A stretch of DNA of 53,431 bases from an uncultured Bacilli bacterium (GTDB lineage Bacteria > Bacillota_I > Bacilli_A > RF39 > UBA660). Each line of letters begins with the position of its first letter. Within the stretch, counting starts at the first letter, position 1. The stretch is from assembly GCA_947626115.1 (NCBI GenBank), contig CANQQX010000005.1, positions 1-53,431 of the forward strand. The letters are read 5' to 3'. The notes beneath the pieces were generated by a model. It did no database searches. It was not told where the DNA came from and saw only the letters and a program-made list of their open reading frames with translations. Made by a program: the position numbers and the translations under genes. Shown piece after piece: positions 23,614 to 36,300 of this stretch.

Positions 23614-26253
23614 ATGGCAAAAAAATATGTCTATATGTTTAAAGAAGGTAATAAAGACATGCGTGAAATCCTTGGTGGTAAAGGGGCTAATTTAGCCGAA
23701 ATGACTAATTTAGGTATGCCTATTCCGCAAGGTTTTACCGTATCTACAGAAGCATGTGTTGATTATTATCAAAATAACAAAGTAATTCGAGATGAAATTA
23801 TTAAAGAAATTGAAGAATCGCTAAAAAAATTAGAAGAATTAGCAGGAAAGAAGTTTGGCGATAAAGAACGCCCTTTACTTGTATCAGTAAGAAGTGGTGC
23901 TAGAGCTTCTATGCCTGGTATGATGGATACTATCCTTAATTTAGGTTTAAATGATGAATCAGTCGAAGGCTTTGCTAAATCTAGTAATAATCCTAGATTT
24001 GCTTATGATTCTTACAGAAGATTTATTCAAATGTATTCTGATGTAGTAATGGAAGTACCTAAATCATACTTTGAAAAAATTATTGATGAGGTAAAAAGTG
24101 AAAAAGGCATTACTTATGATAATGAACTTACTACAGAAGATTTACAAGAATTAGTTAAGAGATTTAAAAAAGTTTATAGTGAAAATATGCATGGTGAAGA
24201 GTTCCCACAAGATGTTCATACGCAATTAATCGGGGCAGTTGAAGCAGTATTCCGTTCGTGGGATAATCCAAGAGCTATCGTTTATCGTAGAATGAATGAT
24301 ATTCCAGGTGATTGGGGAACTGCGGTTAATATTCAAGCCATGGTATTTGGTAATATGGGTGATACTTCAGGTACTGGTGTTGCATTTACGAGAAATCCAG
24401 CAACTGGGGAAAAAGGTATTTATGGTGAATATTTAATTAATGCTCAAGGTGAAGATGTTGTAGCTGGTGTTAGAACGCCAGAGCCTATTACAAAACTTCA
24501 AGAAGATTTACCAGAATGCTATAAAGAGTTTATGGACCTTGCTCAAAAACTAGAAGATCATTATCGTGATATGCAAGATATGGAATTTACAATTGAAAAT
24601 GGTAAATTATATTTCTTACAAACCAGAAATGGTAAAAGAACAGCGCATGCCGCTATTAAAATTGCTTGTGATTTAGTTGATGAAGGAATGATTAAAGAAG
24701 AAGAAGCGGTTTTAAGAATTGAAGCTAAAAGTTTAGATCAATTATTACATCCAACATTTGTAAAAGAAGCTTTAGATAAGGCCGAAGCAATTGGTGAAGG
24801 TTTACCGGCATCTCCGGGTGCTGCTTCTGGTAAAGTAGTATTTACGGCGGAAGATGCTAAAAGACTTGGTAAAGGTGGAAAGGGCGAAAGAGTTGTTTTA
24901 GTTCGTCTTGAAACTACACCGGAAGATATTGAAGGAATGGTCGCAAGTCAAGGTATCTTAACTGTTCGTGGAGGTAGAACTAGTCATGCGGCCGTTGTTG
25001 CTCGTGGTATGGGTACTTGTTGTGTCGCTGGATGCGGCGCTATTAAAATTGATGAAGAAGAGAAACATTTTGAACTTGGTGGCGTTACTTTCCATGAAGG
25101 TGATTATATTTCTCTAGATGGTAATACTGGTAAAATCTATAAGGGTGATATTGAAACCAAAGAAGCCGAAGTTGCTGGTGATTTTGGTCGTATTATGGCT
25201 TGGGCTGATAAATATCGTAAGCTTGGTGTTAGAACTAATGCTGATAATCCAAGAGATACTAAAAGAGCCATTGAACTTGGTGCTGAAGGTATTGGTTTAT
25301 GTCGGACAGAGCATATGTTCTTTGAAGCCGACCGTATTCCTAAAATTAGAAAAATGATTTTAGCTAATACGGTAGAAGAAAGAGAAAAAGCTTTAAATGA
25401 ACTTATTCCATTCCAAAAAGGTGATTTCAAGGCAATGTATAAGGAACTTAAAGAGCTTCCTATGACAGTTCGCTATCTTGATCCACCTTTACATGAATTC
25501 TTACCAAATACCGAAGAAGAAATTAAAGATTTAGCGAAAGATATGGGTGTATCTGTTGAAGATATCAAAAATAAATGTGCTGAACTTCATGAATTTAACC
25601 CAATGATGGGCCATCGTGGTTGTCGTCTAGCGGTCACTTATCCAGAAATAGCGAGAATGCAAACTAGAGCTTTAATGGAAGCTGCTATTGAAGTAAAAGC
25701 GGAAGATGGCTATGATATTGTTCCAGAAATAATGATTCCTTTAGTTGGCGAAGTTAAAGAATTAAAATTTGTTAAAGATATTATCGTCGAAACTACTGAA
25801 AAAGTTAAGAAAGAAAAAAATAGTGATATTAAATATCATATTGGTACCATGATTGAAATTCCAAGAGCAGCCCTTACTGCTGATAAAATTGCGGAAGAAG
25901 CAGAATTCTTCTCATTTGGTACTAATGACTTAACGCAAATGACATTTGGGTTCTCAAGAGATGATGCTGGTAAATTCTTAGATAGTTATTATCAAAATAA
26001 AATCTATGAAATTGATCCATTTGCTAAACTTGATCAAACTGGTGTTGGGATGCTTGTTCAAATGGCAGCAGAAAAAGGTAGATGCACAAGACCTGATTTA
26101 AAACTTGGTATTTGTGGCGAACATGGTGGTGAACCATCTAGTGTGGAATTCTGTCATAAAGTAGGTCTTAATTATGTGTCTTGCTCACCTTATCGTGTAC
26201 CTATTGCTAGACTTGCCGCAGCACAAGCTGCTATTAAAGAAAAAAGTAATTAA
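23614..26253 (+). CDS. ppdK: Pyruvate, phosphate dikinase
   Basis: 879 residues, full length. Interconverts pyruvate, ATP and phosphate with PEP, AMP and pyrophosphate, letting a fermenter run glycolysis with pyrophosphate. The N-terminal ATP-grasp domain opens with GGKGANLAEM; the swivelling domain has the phosphohistidine motif GGRTSHAAVVARGMG; the C-terminal PEP/pyruvate barrel has GLCRTEHMFF, GTNDLTQMTFG and CGEHGGEP with the catalytic Cys. Its codon use is richer in C and G than its neighbours, which suggests high expression. Single-gene unit with its own promoter and terminator. Confidence 0.97.
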   Translation: MAKKYVYMFKEGNKDMREILGGKGANLAEMTNLGMPIPQGFTVSTEACVDYYQNNKVIRDEIIKEIEESLKKLEELAGKKFGDKERPLLVSVRSGARASMPGMMDTILNLGLNDESVEGFAKSSNNPRFAYDSYRRFIQMYSDVVMEVPKSYFEKIIDEVKSEKGITYDNELTTEDLQELVKRFKKVYSENMHGEEFPQDVHTQLIGAVEAVFRSWDNPRAIVYRRMNDIPGDWGTAVNIQAMVFGNMGDTSGTGVAFTRNPATGEKGIYGEYLINAQGEDVVAGVRTPEPITKLQEDLPECYKEFMDLAQKLEDHYRDMQDMEFTIENGKLYFLQTRNGKRTAHAAIKIACDLVDEGMIKEEEAVLRIEAKSLDQLLHPTFVKEALDKAEAIGEGLPASPGAASGKVVFTAEDAKRLGKGGKGERVVLVRLETTPEDIEGMVASQGILTVRGGRTSHAAVVARGMGTCCVAGCGAIKIDEEEKHFELGGVTFHEGDYISLDGNTGKIYKGDIETKEAEVAGDFGRIMAWADKYRKLGVRTNADNPRDTKRAIELGAEGIGLCRTEHMFFEADRIPKIRKMILANTVEEREKALNELIPFQKGDFKAMYKELKELPMTVRYLDPPLHEFLPNTEEEIKDLAKDMGVSVEDIKNKCAELHEFNPMMGHRGCRLAVTYPEIARMQTRALMEAAIEVKAEDGYDIVPEIMIPLVGEVKELKFVKDIIVETTEKVKKEKNSDIKYHIGTMIEIPRAALTADKIAEEAEFFSFGTNDLTQMTFGFSRDDAGKFLDSYYQNKIYEIDPFAKLDQTGVGMLVQMAAEKGRCTRPDLKLGICGEHGGEPSSVEFCHKVGLNYVSCSPYRVPIARLAAAQAAIKEKSN

Positions 26254-26265
26254 TTTTTATAAAAC

Positions 26266-26295
26266 AACTTCATCGTATGATGGAGTTTTCTTTTT
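26266..26295 (+). terminator. Terminator of ppdK
   Basis: AACTTCATC at 26266-26274 pairs with GATGGAGTT at 26279-26287 (one T-G pair), followed by TTCTTTTT. Confidence 0.8.
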
Positions 26296-26342
26296 AATTA
26301 TGTTATATTAAGTTAATAAATATTTTAAATGGGGTAATTACT

Positions 26343-26912
26343 ATGAAAATAAAAAGAAATTATAATTACTATTTTGATGAATATAATTCATTTAATGAAT
26401 TTCTTAAAGAGTTTTTGCGTATTATAAAGGATAAAAAAATAAAAGCATTTATTCCTACGGGTGCTTTATGGATGTTTGACAACAATAAATTTACAGATAA
26501 AATATACACTACTGATGAACCTAATTATTTAGTATTTGATGATGATACAGTATTAATTTTTAATTATAATTGGTTTAATATGATTGATATAAAAGTATCT
26601 AATTTAAGAGATTTGAGTATTTCAGAAATAAAAAATAAAAATAATTTTGAGTTTGATTGTTATGATGCAAGTATTGTTGATTATGAATTAAATAAATTTA
26701 CTGATGAATATATTATAAATCCTGCTACTGATGAAACTAGATCAGCTGGTGGAAGTTATTTTAAAGAAATAATATTTCATTTAAGTAATGAGAAAAAGCT
26801 ATGTATTTGTGCTGAAAATGCTGAAGAAGATGGATATTGTGATATATGGATGGAAAATAATAATTTAAAAGGAATATTTAATGGAGAATCGTATGAAGTA
26901 TGGTGGAAGTAA
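26343..26912 (+). CDS. Unknown small cytosolic protein
   Basis: 189 residues, rich in aromatic and acidic residues, with no signal peptide or membrane helix. Strand-rich stretches (YLVFDDDTVLIFNYNWFNMI) and a C-terminal half with EKKLCICAENAEEDGYCDIW give the general look of small immunity-type or SMI1-like proteins, but no motif decides this and no toxin partner is adjacent. The ATG is preceded by ATGGGGTAATT, a modest ribosome-binding site. Function unknown. Confidence 0.6.
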   Translation: MKIKRNYNYYFDEYNSFNEFLKEFLRIIKDKKIKAFIPTGALWMFDNNKFTDKIYTTDEPNYLVFDDDTVLIFNYNWFNMIDIKVSNLRDLSISEIKNKNNFEFDCYDASIVDYELNKFTDEYIINPATDETRSAGGSYFKEIIFHLSNEKKLCICAENAEEDGYCDIWMENNNLKGIFNGESYEVWWK

Positions 26913-26943
26913 AGAAAATAAAAATCAAATTTTTCCTAAACTA

Positions 26944-26972
26944 TTGCAAAATGTAAAAAATAATGTTATAGT
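26944..26972 (+). promoter_or_regulatory. Promoter of a candidate ncRNA
   Basis: TTGCAA at 26944-26949 and TATAGT at 26967-26972 with 17-nt spacing and TGT before the -10. No ORF with a ribosome-binding site follows before the terminator at 27183. Confidence 0.7.
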
Positions 26973-26978
26973 AGAATT

Positions 26979-27211
26979 ACTTAATAATATAATAGCGATT
27001 AATAATAGTTAATCTACATTAGTTTATTAATTATTATTTCTTATCATATTTTGTTATATGAAGATGCTTTAAGAATACCTTTATAGGTCTTGTTAGTTAT
27101 TAGGTATATGATCATATGAAGAAAGAAAACTTCGAACAAGTAACTTTAAGCTAAGACTAAGCTTAGGTTAATTCCAAACTAGAAATAACGACTTGTCATC
27201 GTTATTTTTTT
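26979..27211 (+). ncRNA. Candidate structured non-coding RNA (about 230 nt)
   Basis: This stretch lies between a good promoter and a strong terminator, contains no plausible gene, and is rich in possible local stems. Examples: GATTAA/TTAATC around 26997-27014; ACCT/AGGT near 27078-27089; CTTGTT 27090-27095 with AACAAG 27136-27141; GAAG/CTTC near 27118-27133. AATAGCGAT at 26991-26999 can pair with the 3' arm of the terminator (27198-27206), giving either a closing stem or an alternative to termination. Size and rod-like pairing recall 6S RNA, but I could not establish a match. The next gene has its own promoter, so this is more likely a separate RNA than its leader. Confidence 0.5.
27183..27211 (+). 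terminator. Terminator of the candidate ncRNA
   Basis: AAATAACGA at 27183-27191 pairs with TCGTTATTT at 27199-27207 around a 7-nt loop, with a continuous T-run to 27211. Confidence 0.85.
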
Positions 27212-27257
27212 GATAAATAAAAAATAAAAAATTATAAGAGAAAATAGGAATTTATTA

Positions 27258-27286
27258 TTGCATTGTTTAATTTTATAGAATAAAAT
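27258..27286 (+). promoter_or_regulatory. Promoter of the giant metalloprotease gene
   Basis: TTGCAT at 27258-27263 and TAAAAT at 27281-27286 with 17-nt spacing; TTAGGAGTGA and the ATG at 27327 follow. Confidence 0.65.
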
Positions 27287-27326
27287 GATTATGTGATATT
27301 TAATATTATTTTAGGAGTGATTATTT

Positions 27327-30300
27327 ATGAAAGAAAAATTTAAATACTTATTAGTATTTTTAATAACTATAATTTTATTACCAATAAGTGTTTTGGCAAA
27401 AGAATCAGTAGAGTTAAAAATTGATAAAACTGATTTAAAAGTTGGTGATGAAGTAAAAGTAACTGCGAGTGTACCAAATAAAATGGAAGCATATGCTATT
27501 ATGGCAACATTAAAGTATGACAAAAATGTTTTTCAAATAGTTAATGATAGTAATTTTACTATTAAAAATGATGAAAGTATTAAATATAGTAAAGAAACAA
27601 ATAAATTTGGTATTATTAATAAAACAGGCAAAATATCTCTAAATGACGGAGATACACTTTTTACGGTTAATTTAAAAGTTAAAGATGATGCTAATGTTGG
27701 AAATACTAATATAGCTCTAACTAATATTACTTATACTGATGGCGATAAGGTGCAAAATTTAGATACAACATCTCTTAAAATATTAGTTACAAAAGATGCC
27801 AAAGATGGCGAAATAGTACCAGCAAATAAAGAAAATGAAATAGTTGAAGATGAAGAAAATATTATTAAAACATATAATAATATTCCCCTTATAATATTTT
27901 TGGGTATATTAGATGTCATTGGGTTAATTACTATTTTAATTATTAATAATAAAAATAAAGAGAATAATGATGATAAGAAAAAGAAAACAATTTTTGCTTT
28001 AATAGCATTAGAAATTGTTTTAGCACTAATAACTATAATTCTACTTTGGTTAAATTTTAATAAAACTGATGTCAATAATGATGGTAAAAAAGATTATCAT
28101 GATGCTGAAGAAATAATTGATTATTTAATTAATATTGAAGGAACAAAAGAAAAAAATAAAACAAATACTAATAAATATGATGTCAATAATGATGGCAAAG
28201 TAGATATTGAAGATATAGGTAATACTACGGAACAAATTGAAGATAATACTAAAGTAACTTTAAAAGAATTAAAAGAAGATAATGAATATTATGTTGAAAA
28301 GGGTAAAATAACGCTTAAATTTACGGCTGAAATTACACCAAAAGAAGCTAAAATAACTAAAGTTAAAATAGATAATAAATATTACAATGTAGAATTAGTA
28401 AGTGGAGTATATATAGCTATCGTAGATAATAAAGAAGCTGGTGTACATAATTTTGTAATTGAAGAAGTTGAACTTTCTAATGGAGTGAAAAGAAAAACTA
28501 ATTTAAAAATTACTAAAGAAGTATTAAAAGATCGTCCGGTAGTAGATGATTTAAGTCATGACATTAGAACTAGTGAATTATCTTTTACTGTAAAAGATAA
28601 AGATAAAGCTTTGCAAAGTGCTAGGATAACTGTTTTTGAAGGTAATATAACCGAAGAAGATATTAAAAATAGCGCTATTCAAACAAATCCTGATGATTTT
28701 GATAATTTTAAAGTAGTTTTTGAAGAAGAATTAGATCTTACTAAAAATTCATTTACTTTTAAACCAAAATTAGATATTGGTGGAGTTTATACTATTGTTA
28801 TTACGGGTAAATATGATTTAGACAGTAAAATTGGTGATAACAATAATTATGAAGAACAATTTCTTAATAATGGTTTAAATGTTATTACTGTGGGTAAAAT
28901 TACTATTACACCAAAAAGTACCGATGAAATATTTTTAACTAAAAAAACAAATCATGATTATTTATTTGATGTTGATTTTGAACCACAAATTATTGCTCAA
29001 GATGTTAAACAAGTTTTAATTGGGGAACAATATGTTGATGTAACTTATGAAGATGGTCATCTTAAATTAGTTCTTGATGATAATAAAATTGCTGGTGCTA
29101 AAAATATTATTATTAGTGCAGTTAAATTAGAAGATGGAACTGATGTTTTGTGTCATTATGAAATTAGTTATGATGTTTTAAAAGATGAACCAACAATAGA
29201 AAACTTTGTTTATCATAAAAAAACAAATAAAATTACTTTTGCTTTAAAAGATAATGATAATGCAATTAAAGATGCCAATATCAAAATAACTAATAAAGAT
29301 AATAAAGAAGTTTTTGCGGAAAATTTAAGTTTAGATACGAAAGATTATGCTTATAATAATATCAATTTAAAAGAAGGAGATACTTATAATATCAATATAG
29401 TTGGTAATTATGATTTAGATAGTAATGTCAATAATGATGCTAATGATGGCACGGCCAAATATGAACATAATCTTACTATTTATAATGTTGAATTACAAAA
29501 TGCTAATGAAGAAGAAGTTTATTATACTGAAAAAGGGGAAGAAATAACTTTAAAATTTAAAGCAATAATAAATCCAACTAATGAAGATGCTAAAATTAGT
29601 CAAGTTACCATTGGTGATGGCGTATATGAACCACAAAAAGATGAAAATGGTATCTATAGTGTTACTATTACTGCCCCAAATAAAGCCGAAGAAAAAAAAT
29701 ATACAATTAGAAATGTAATAATGGATGATGAAGATATAGATGAAAGCTTGTCTTTAAAAGTAGATGTTTTAAAAGACGTTCCTACAATAGAAGATTTATT
29801 AATTGATGAATCAAAAAATATTCCGGTTATAAGCTTTACTATAAAAGATCCGGATAATGCTTTAGATAAAAATGCTATTGGTAATTTAGTTATAGCTAAA
29901 GATGGTGGTAAAACCGAAACAATTGCCATAGATAAAGATTTCAAGGAAATTGCCTTAGATGCATTTGCAGATGAACTTGCTGGTAGTACTTTTGATTTAG
30001 ATATTAAAGCGAATTATAGTCGTCATAACTGTGAAAATGCTAGTAAATATAAGGAAGTGGATAAAAAATTAATTGATACTAAACAATTTAAAATATATAC
30101 AGCTACTTTAACGCCAGAAAGTAATAAAAACTTTGTACCTAAAAATGAAATAGTAGAATTTAAATTAAAATCAGATATTAAACCTAATGATGGTTCTACG
30201 ATAAAATCATTTGTGCTTGAAAATAATAAAGTTGTTGATGCTAGTAAAATAAATGATGGATCATATGCAATCAATTTAGAAACATTAAATGTAGCTGGTG

Positions 30301-33300
30301 ATAAAACTTATAAAATAGAAAAAATAATTTTAGAAAATGATATTGAAATAAAAGCTACTGCTAATATTTCTGTATATGTATTAAAAGATATTCCATATGT
30401 TAACAAATTGAATTTAAATGAAGATAATGAATCGATAAGCTATGAATTACATGATCCAGATAATGCACTTACTAGTGGAACAATCACAATTACTGGAAAA
30501 GATGATCAAAATCTTACAGAAAATGTTCAAAAAAGTGGTAAAGCTACTATAAATTATAATTTTCAAGATGGTGAAAGTTATGTAGTTAAAGTTATTGGTA
30601 GTTATGATTTAGATTCTAATAAAGAAAATAAACAAAATAGTGTTGATAATAAGGAGATGTCTTTAGAATCTTTCATAGTAGGTGGCGAATATAATTTTAC
30701 TCTTACTAATGCTAGTATTACAGATGCTCTTAAACCTAATGAATATCCAATATTAACATTTAAAAGTACTAATACTAGAAGTACATTTATAAATAGAGCA
30801 GAATTAACCATTGATGGTGAAAGTAGTCAATATGAAGTTACTAAAATTGATAAAGATACATATCAAATAGAATTATCTAATGTAGATATTAATCCAGGCA
30901 AACATACAGTTACTTTAGATAAAGTTAGTATGAATAATGGGGCTAAAACATTTGAAAATACAAAAGATTATAAAGTAAACGAATTAACTTATACTGTTTT
31001 AAAAGAAGCTCCTAAAGCGGATGGATTAACACTAAGTGTAAATAAAGCTAATAAAAGTGTTGTAGCTAATTTTAGTATAATTGATTCAAATAATGCTCTT
31101 AAAAAATTAAATGTGGCTTTAGTTGATTCAACTGGTAAAATAGTTTCTACTAAAGTTCTTAATTATGCTGAATTTGCTAGTAAAGATACAATAAAAGTTG
31201 AACTTTCTTATAATGGCAATACTGATGGCAGATATACCGTAAAAGTTTTAGCAGATTATGAACTTGCTCAAAAATATTTCTATGCTAATGAATGTATTGG
31301 CGAAAATACAGTTTTAGTTTATAGTAATGATGAAATTAGAATTGATAGAATGTATGTAGTTAACGATAGAAATGTTGAACAAGTTGATGGTTTATTCCCA
31401 ACCAAGATGCAAAAGAATTATCAAATTGCGGTGGAAGTAACAATCGCTGATTCTGTTAAAGCCCGTGGTTATGGTAGAGTATCTGGAGTAACTATCAATG
31501 GCGTTAATTATCCAGCTAACCAAATAAGTGGTTATAAATCTAAAGTTTATATTAATGTTCCTGCCACTGCGGGTGTAATTGAATTAACTGCTAATCGGGT
31601 TCAACTAGCTAATGATGGTTATTATAAAATATATAATGATTATTATTCTGTACCAGAAACGACTTTAAAATTAGATGTTTTAAAAGATAAACCAAAAATA
31701 GAAAATCTAGAAATTGAAGAAGATTATGAGAAAAAAGAAGTTACCTTTAATTTTGATGTAGTATTAGATGAAACTGCTAAAAGTGATGAATTTACGGATG
31801 GAACTATTACTTTAAATGGTGTAGATAAAGATATCAAAGTAGGACCAAATAATATTACCTTTACTAATGTAGATCAAAATAAAACTTATGATTTAATATT
31901 TAAGGGAACATATGATTTAGATACTAATACCTTTGATGACATAAGTAATGAGAAAAATAAAACTGTTAAAGGTGAATTTTATCGAGTAAAATATGGTTTA
32001 TATAATGATAATACATATGAAACAATAAATATTACTGATGCCAAGCTTGTTAGTGAAAAAGGTAATAAATATTTTGAAAAAAATGAAAAAGTTAAATTAC
32101 AATTTAAAGTTTCTGGTCTTAATGAAAATTTAGGTGTATTACCTAGCAAAGTAGTTATTAAAGATGAAGAATATAATTTAACAAAATTAGATGATAATTA
32201 TTATGAATTAATAATAGATGGTTATTCTAGTTTTGGCGAAAAAGCAATAACTATTACCGATATAATTTTAGATAATAGTAAAAAAGTTACTTTAACTGAG
32301 CCATTTACCTTTAATCCTGAAGTATTAAAAGACGCTATTAAAATAAATGATTATAAGTATAAAGTTGATGATGATAATATTACAATTAATATCGATTTAG
32401 ATGATGCCGATGGTGCAATAGTAGGATTTGCTAATGTAACAGTAACTGATGAAAAAGGAAAAGAACTATATAATAATAATTATCAAAATGAAATTGTAAT
32501 TAATCGTGCAGATAAGAGTATTTTAAGATATTATGTCAAACTTACTTTAGATTATGACCGAGATATTGATAAAGGTGATGATACTGCTAACCATTATAGT
32601 GATGTTTTACTTCTTGATGAATTAATATCATTAGAGAAAAATAATATTGAATTAAAAGATATTATTGATATTAACTTATATAAATATGCTAATGATAATA
32701 ATGAAGAAAGTATCAAGAAAATTGATGAAATTTCAATTACGGAATTAAAAGATAAATTAGATTCATATTTTGTTGAAGTTGTAATGGAAAATCTGCCAGC
32801 TATTCGAACTAAAATAGTTGATGTAAAAACTGTTCAAAATCATTTGATTTTAGTTTTAGATTATGATTATGTAACTAAAGAAGGTGGAGCGAAAAACAAT
32901 TTAGAAATTGATTTTGGTGAAATAAAAGAAAATAATAAAGCTAAAAATGAATTCCACCCAGAAACTGCAATTGAATCATTAATTGCAAAATTAGAAGCAA
33001 ATGAACCAGTTACCTTAAATCAAAATTATGATTTTTCTAAAATTAAATTAGATCGTAATGTATATATTGAAAATTATTCTAGTGTATTAGATGGTAATGG
33101 TTATACTTTTAAAAACTTAAGTAAACCATTATTTGGTACTCTTACTGGTGAAGTTAAAAATTTAAATATCAATGATGTTACCTTTGATGGCAATGGCCAT
33201 GGTGCTTTAGCTAATAATACGAATGGGGCTATAATTGAATATGTTTTAGTCGATCGCGTAACAAGAACATCTACTGCTAATAATCCTAATGGTGGTTTAA

Positions 33301-36300
33301 TTGGGGTAGCAGATAATACCAAAATAAAAACTAGTCGTGTTACCAATGTACTTATAAATGCTGGTTATTATGAACAACAAAATGGTTTATTAATTGGTAA
33401 TTCAAATAATAATACTGTTGTTGAAAATTGTTATGCTGAAGGAACTATTTCTGGTGGTTATAACTATACAAGTGGATTTATAGGTAACGCTAAATCTACT
33501 ACAATGCGAAATAATTATGCTAAAGTAACTACTAGAGGTCAATCTGGTTCTGTATTTGGTTTTGCAAGTGCTTATGGTAATAACGCATCTATTTATGAAA
33601 ATAATGTAAGTATCGCAAGTAATACAAGTACAACTATGATAAGTAGTGCTAGAACTATAAATAATAACTATTTCTTCATTAATAAAGAAGCAACTAATTC
33701 AAATGGTATAACTATTATTAAAGAAGATGAAATTAATGATGATTTATTCGCAAATAGAGTTAAACTTAGTGAAGATATTTGGTATATTAAAGATGTTAAT
33801 ATAAATAATTTACCAATCTTTCAAATAGAAAAGAAATCAGTAATTAATGATAAAACAATTGAAGATTATCAAGAAAAACATGAAACATTATATAAAAATT
33901 TAATGAAATTAATGCCTTTCTTTGATGATAAAAAAATAGTAGAAACTAGTAAGAATATTCCCGAAGATAGTAATTTAGTAACTAAAACTATTAAACATAT
34001 TGTACCAGTTGATGAAAATGGTAATTTAGTTACTTATTTAACTACTGATAATCCAAAGAAAATAAAGAATATAAAAATTATATTTACTGATGGCTCTAAA
34101 GAAGAATACAAAGTTAATTATGATAAAACCTATGATATGGTAGCGTCATATAAAATTAGTGAGTTAAATATCGATTATAATTATGAGCATTATGTTATTA
34201 ATAATGATTCGCAAGTAGTAGTTAATTTAACAAATTACTTAAAAGGATTAGATTATACTAATAATTTAGATATACTAACTACTAATGCTGATTCTAGATT
34301 ATATCGTGATTTCTATAATGAAAATACTAAATATGATTTAGAAGAATTTGTCTTAAAATATTTATCTAATAGTGAATATACTAATACTTCATCAAATAGC
34401 GCAATTAATAATTATATTGAAAGTGAAGTTAAAAAAGAGCAAAAATTAGAAAAGGCTTTATATGTCTATAATTATTTAAAGAGATTCTATGATTTAGATA
34501 TTGGTGGTATGAAGTTATATGACTTTATAATGTTTAATATGAAAGGCTTTGATGAAAGTTTAACTACCGATAAAATTGTTGAATTATATTTAGGTAATGG
34601 TAGTGGGGATAATTTTAATACTAATCAAACTAATACAAGATATAATGAAGTATTAGGTAAATATACTAATTTAAATACCATACCTAAATTAGTTGAATAT
34701 TTAGTAAAAGGGTTAACTAATGCTGATTTATCAGCATGGACTCGTAGTCAAGTTAAAAGTATTTTAGTGGAAATTCCAATTGATGGACATCCAAATGTAA
34801 AATATACTTTATGGGATCATTTTATCAGTGAATCAAATGATGAGATATTAAATCAATTCTTACCAATGCTTACTTTACCAGAAGGAGCAGCTTATATAAT
34901 GTCAATGCCAGTTCAATATATAATTGGAGCGCAAAGAACATATATAGTTGATCCATCTAATCCAAGTGATGTAGAGAATTTAAAAGCGAGAATGAAAACT
35001 TATGAAACAAGAATGAAAAGATATTTTGATACTGCTTATTCAATATTAGAAGATGAAAAATTATTTAATGATATTTTAATTTATAGTGTTGATAAGAGAC
35101 TTACTAAAACAGAAACTGGTTCTGTTAGTAATACTGCTTATACAACAACTGAACCATTCCATAAAAACTTTGTCGAAGCAACTGGTTTGTGGGCGGCTGC
35201 AGCTGGAGTAAATGCTGCTGCCTGGGGTCCTCGTCTTGAATGGCAAGTAGCAGGTATTTTAGATAGTACGCTTGCTGAAGAAGGTTATAATGATACATCT
35301 CATGTTACCTTTAGAACTTGGTCACATGAATCAGCTCACCTTATTGATGCTAGATTATTCTTAAGAAATAATGGACGTCGTTTTGATGCAGGTGGCGAAG
35401 ATTATGCTGATAACTTCTTAATGCAATCATTTGATAGAAATAGTATTACAATGAATTTATCAATGATGATGGATAAAACAGCAAAAAGTGTCGAAGAAGC
35501 AACTAAAGCTAATGATGCAAAATTAGGCCCAGTAGCATCTAACCTAACACCAGAGAGAATCAATAGTCCAGAAAAGATTCATGATTTCTATCGTAAATTA
35601 TTTGAAACAGTTTATGTAATTGATTATATTGAAGCACAAGCATTCTTAAAACTTCCGGCTGATACACAAAAAGATTTAGCTATTCAAGTATCTTATCCAA
35701 ATGAAACAAAACAATTTACTAGAGTAGTTGATGAAAATGGTAAAGATACTGATCAATTTGAAGGTCCATTCTATAAAGATGATGAATTCGCTAAATATCG
35801 AGCTAGAGAAACAACTAAATATACGAGATTAAATGAATTAACTGATTTTAATACACCATTAAGAACAATGAATGATTTAATTAATAATAGAATTATGTTA
35901 TATCCTGGTGTTTATCGTTATTCATCTCGTGGTAATAATTCATATGGTGGAGAAGGAATTAATACCGTTCACTGGTATCAACCATGGAATCCAGATGGTA
36001 GACCTGATTCTTATGCTTTAAAATGGATAAGTTATGAAATGCTTGGTTGGAAGGGATATAATAATGGTTTTGTTGAATATGCAAGTAATGTTCATTATCA
36101 ACCAAATAAAATCTATTCAGATTTATCTCATCCAAAAAAAGGTACATCGACCGTAAATTATAAATCAGATAGCATGGCTTTAGCTCAAATTTCTAATAAT
36201 CGTTTCACCAACTTTAGTGATTACAAAAAATATCGCTTTAATGATATTAAAGATAAATTAGATCGCCTTGATAGTATAATTAATGTTGATGATTATATTG

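Noticed and set aside
25137..25430. Antisense open frames inside ppdK, tsf, rpsB and the giant protease
   Set aside because: They lack ribosome-binding sites and mirror the codon structure of strong sense genes.
26343..26912. Immunity protein of a toxin system
   Set aside because: General resemblance only; no toxin, WXG or polymorphic-toxin gene is adjacent.
26979..27211. tmRNA, RNase P RNA or SRP RNA
   Set aside because: No tRNA-like CCA end with tag ORF, no RNase P core sequence and no SRP tip motif could be found; the size for RNase P is also too small.
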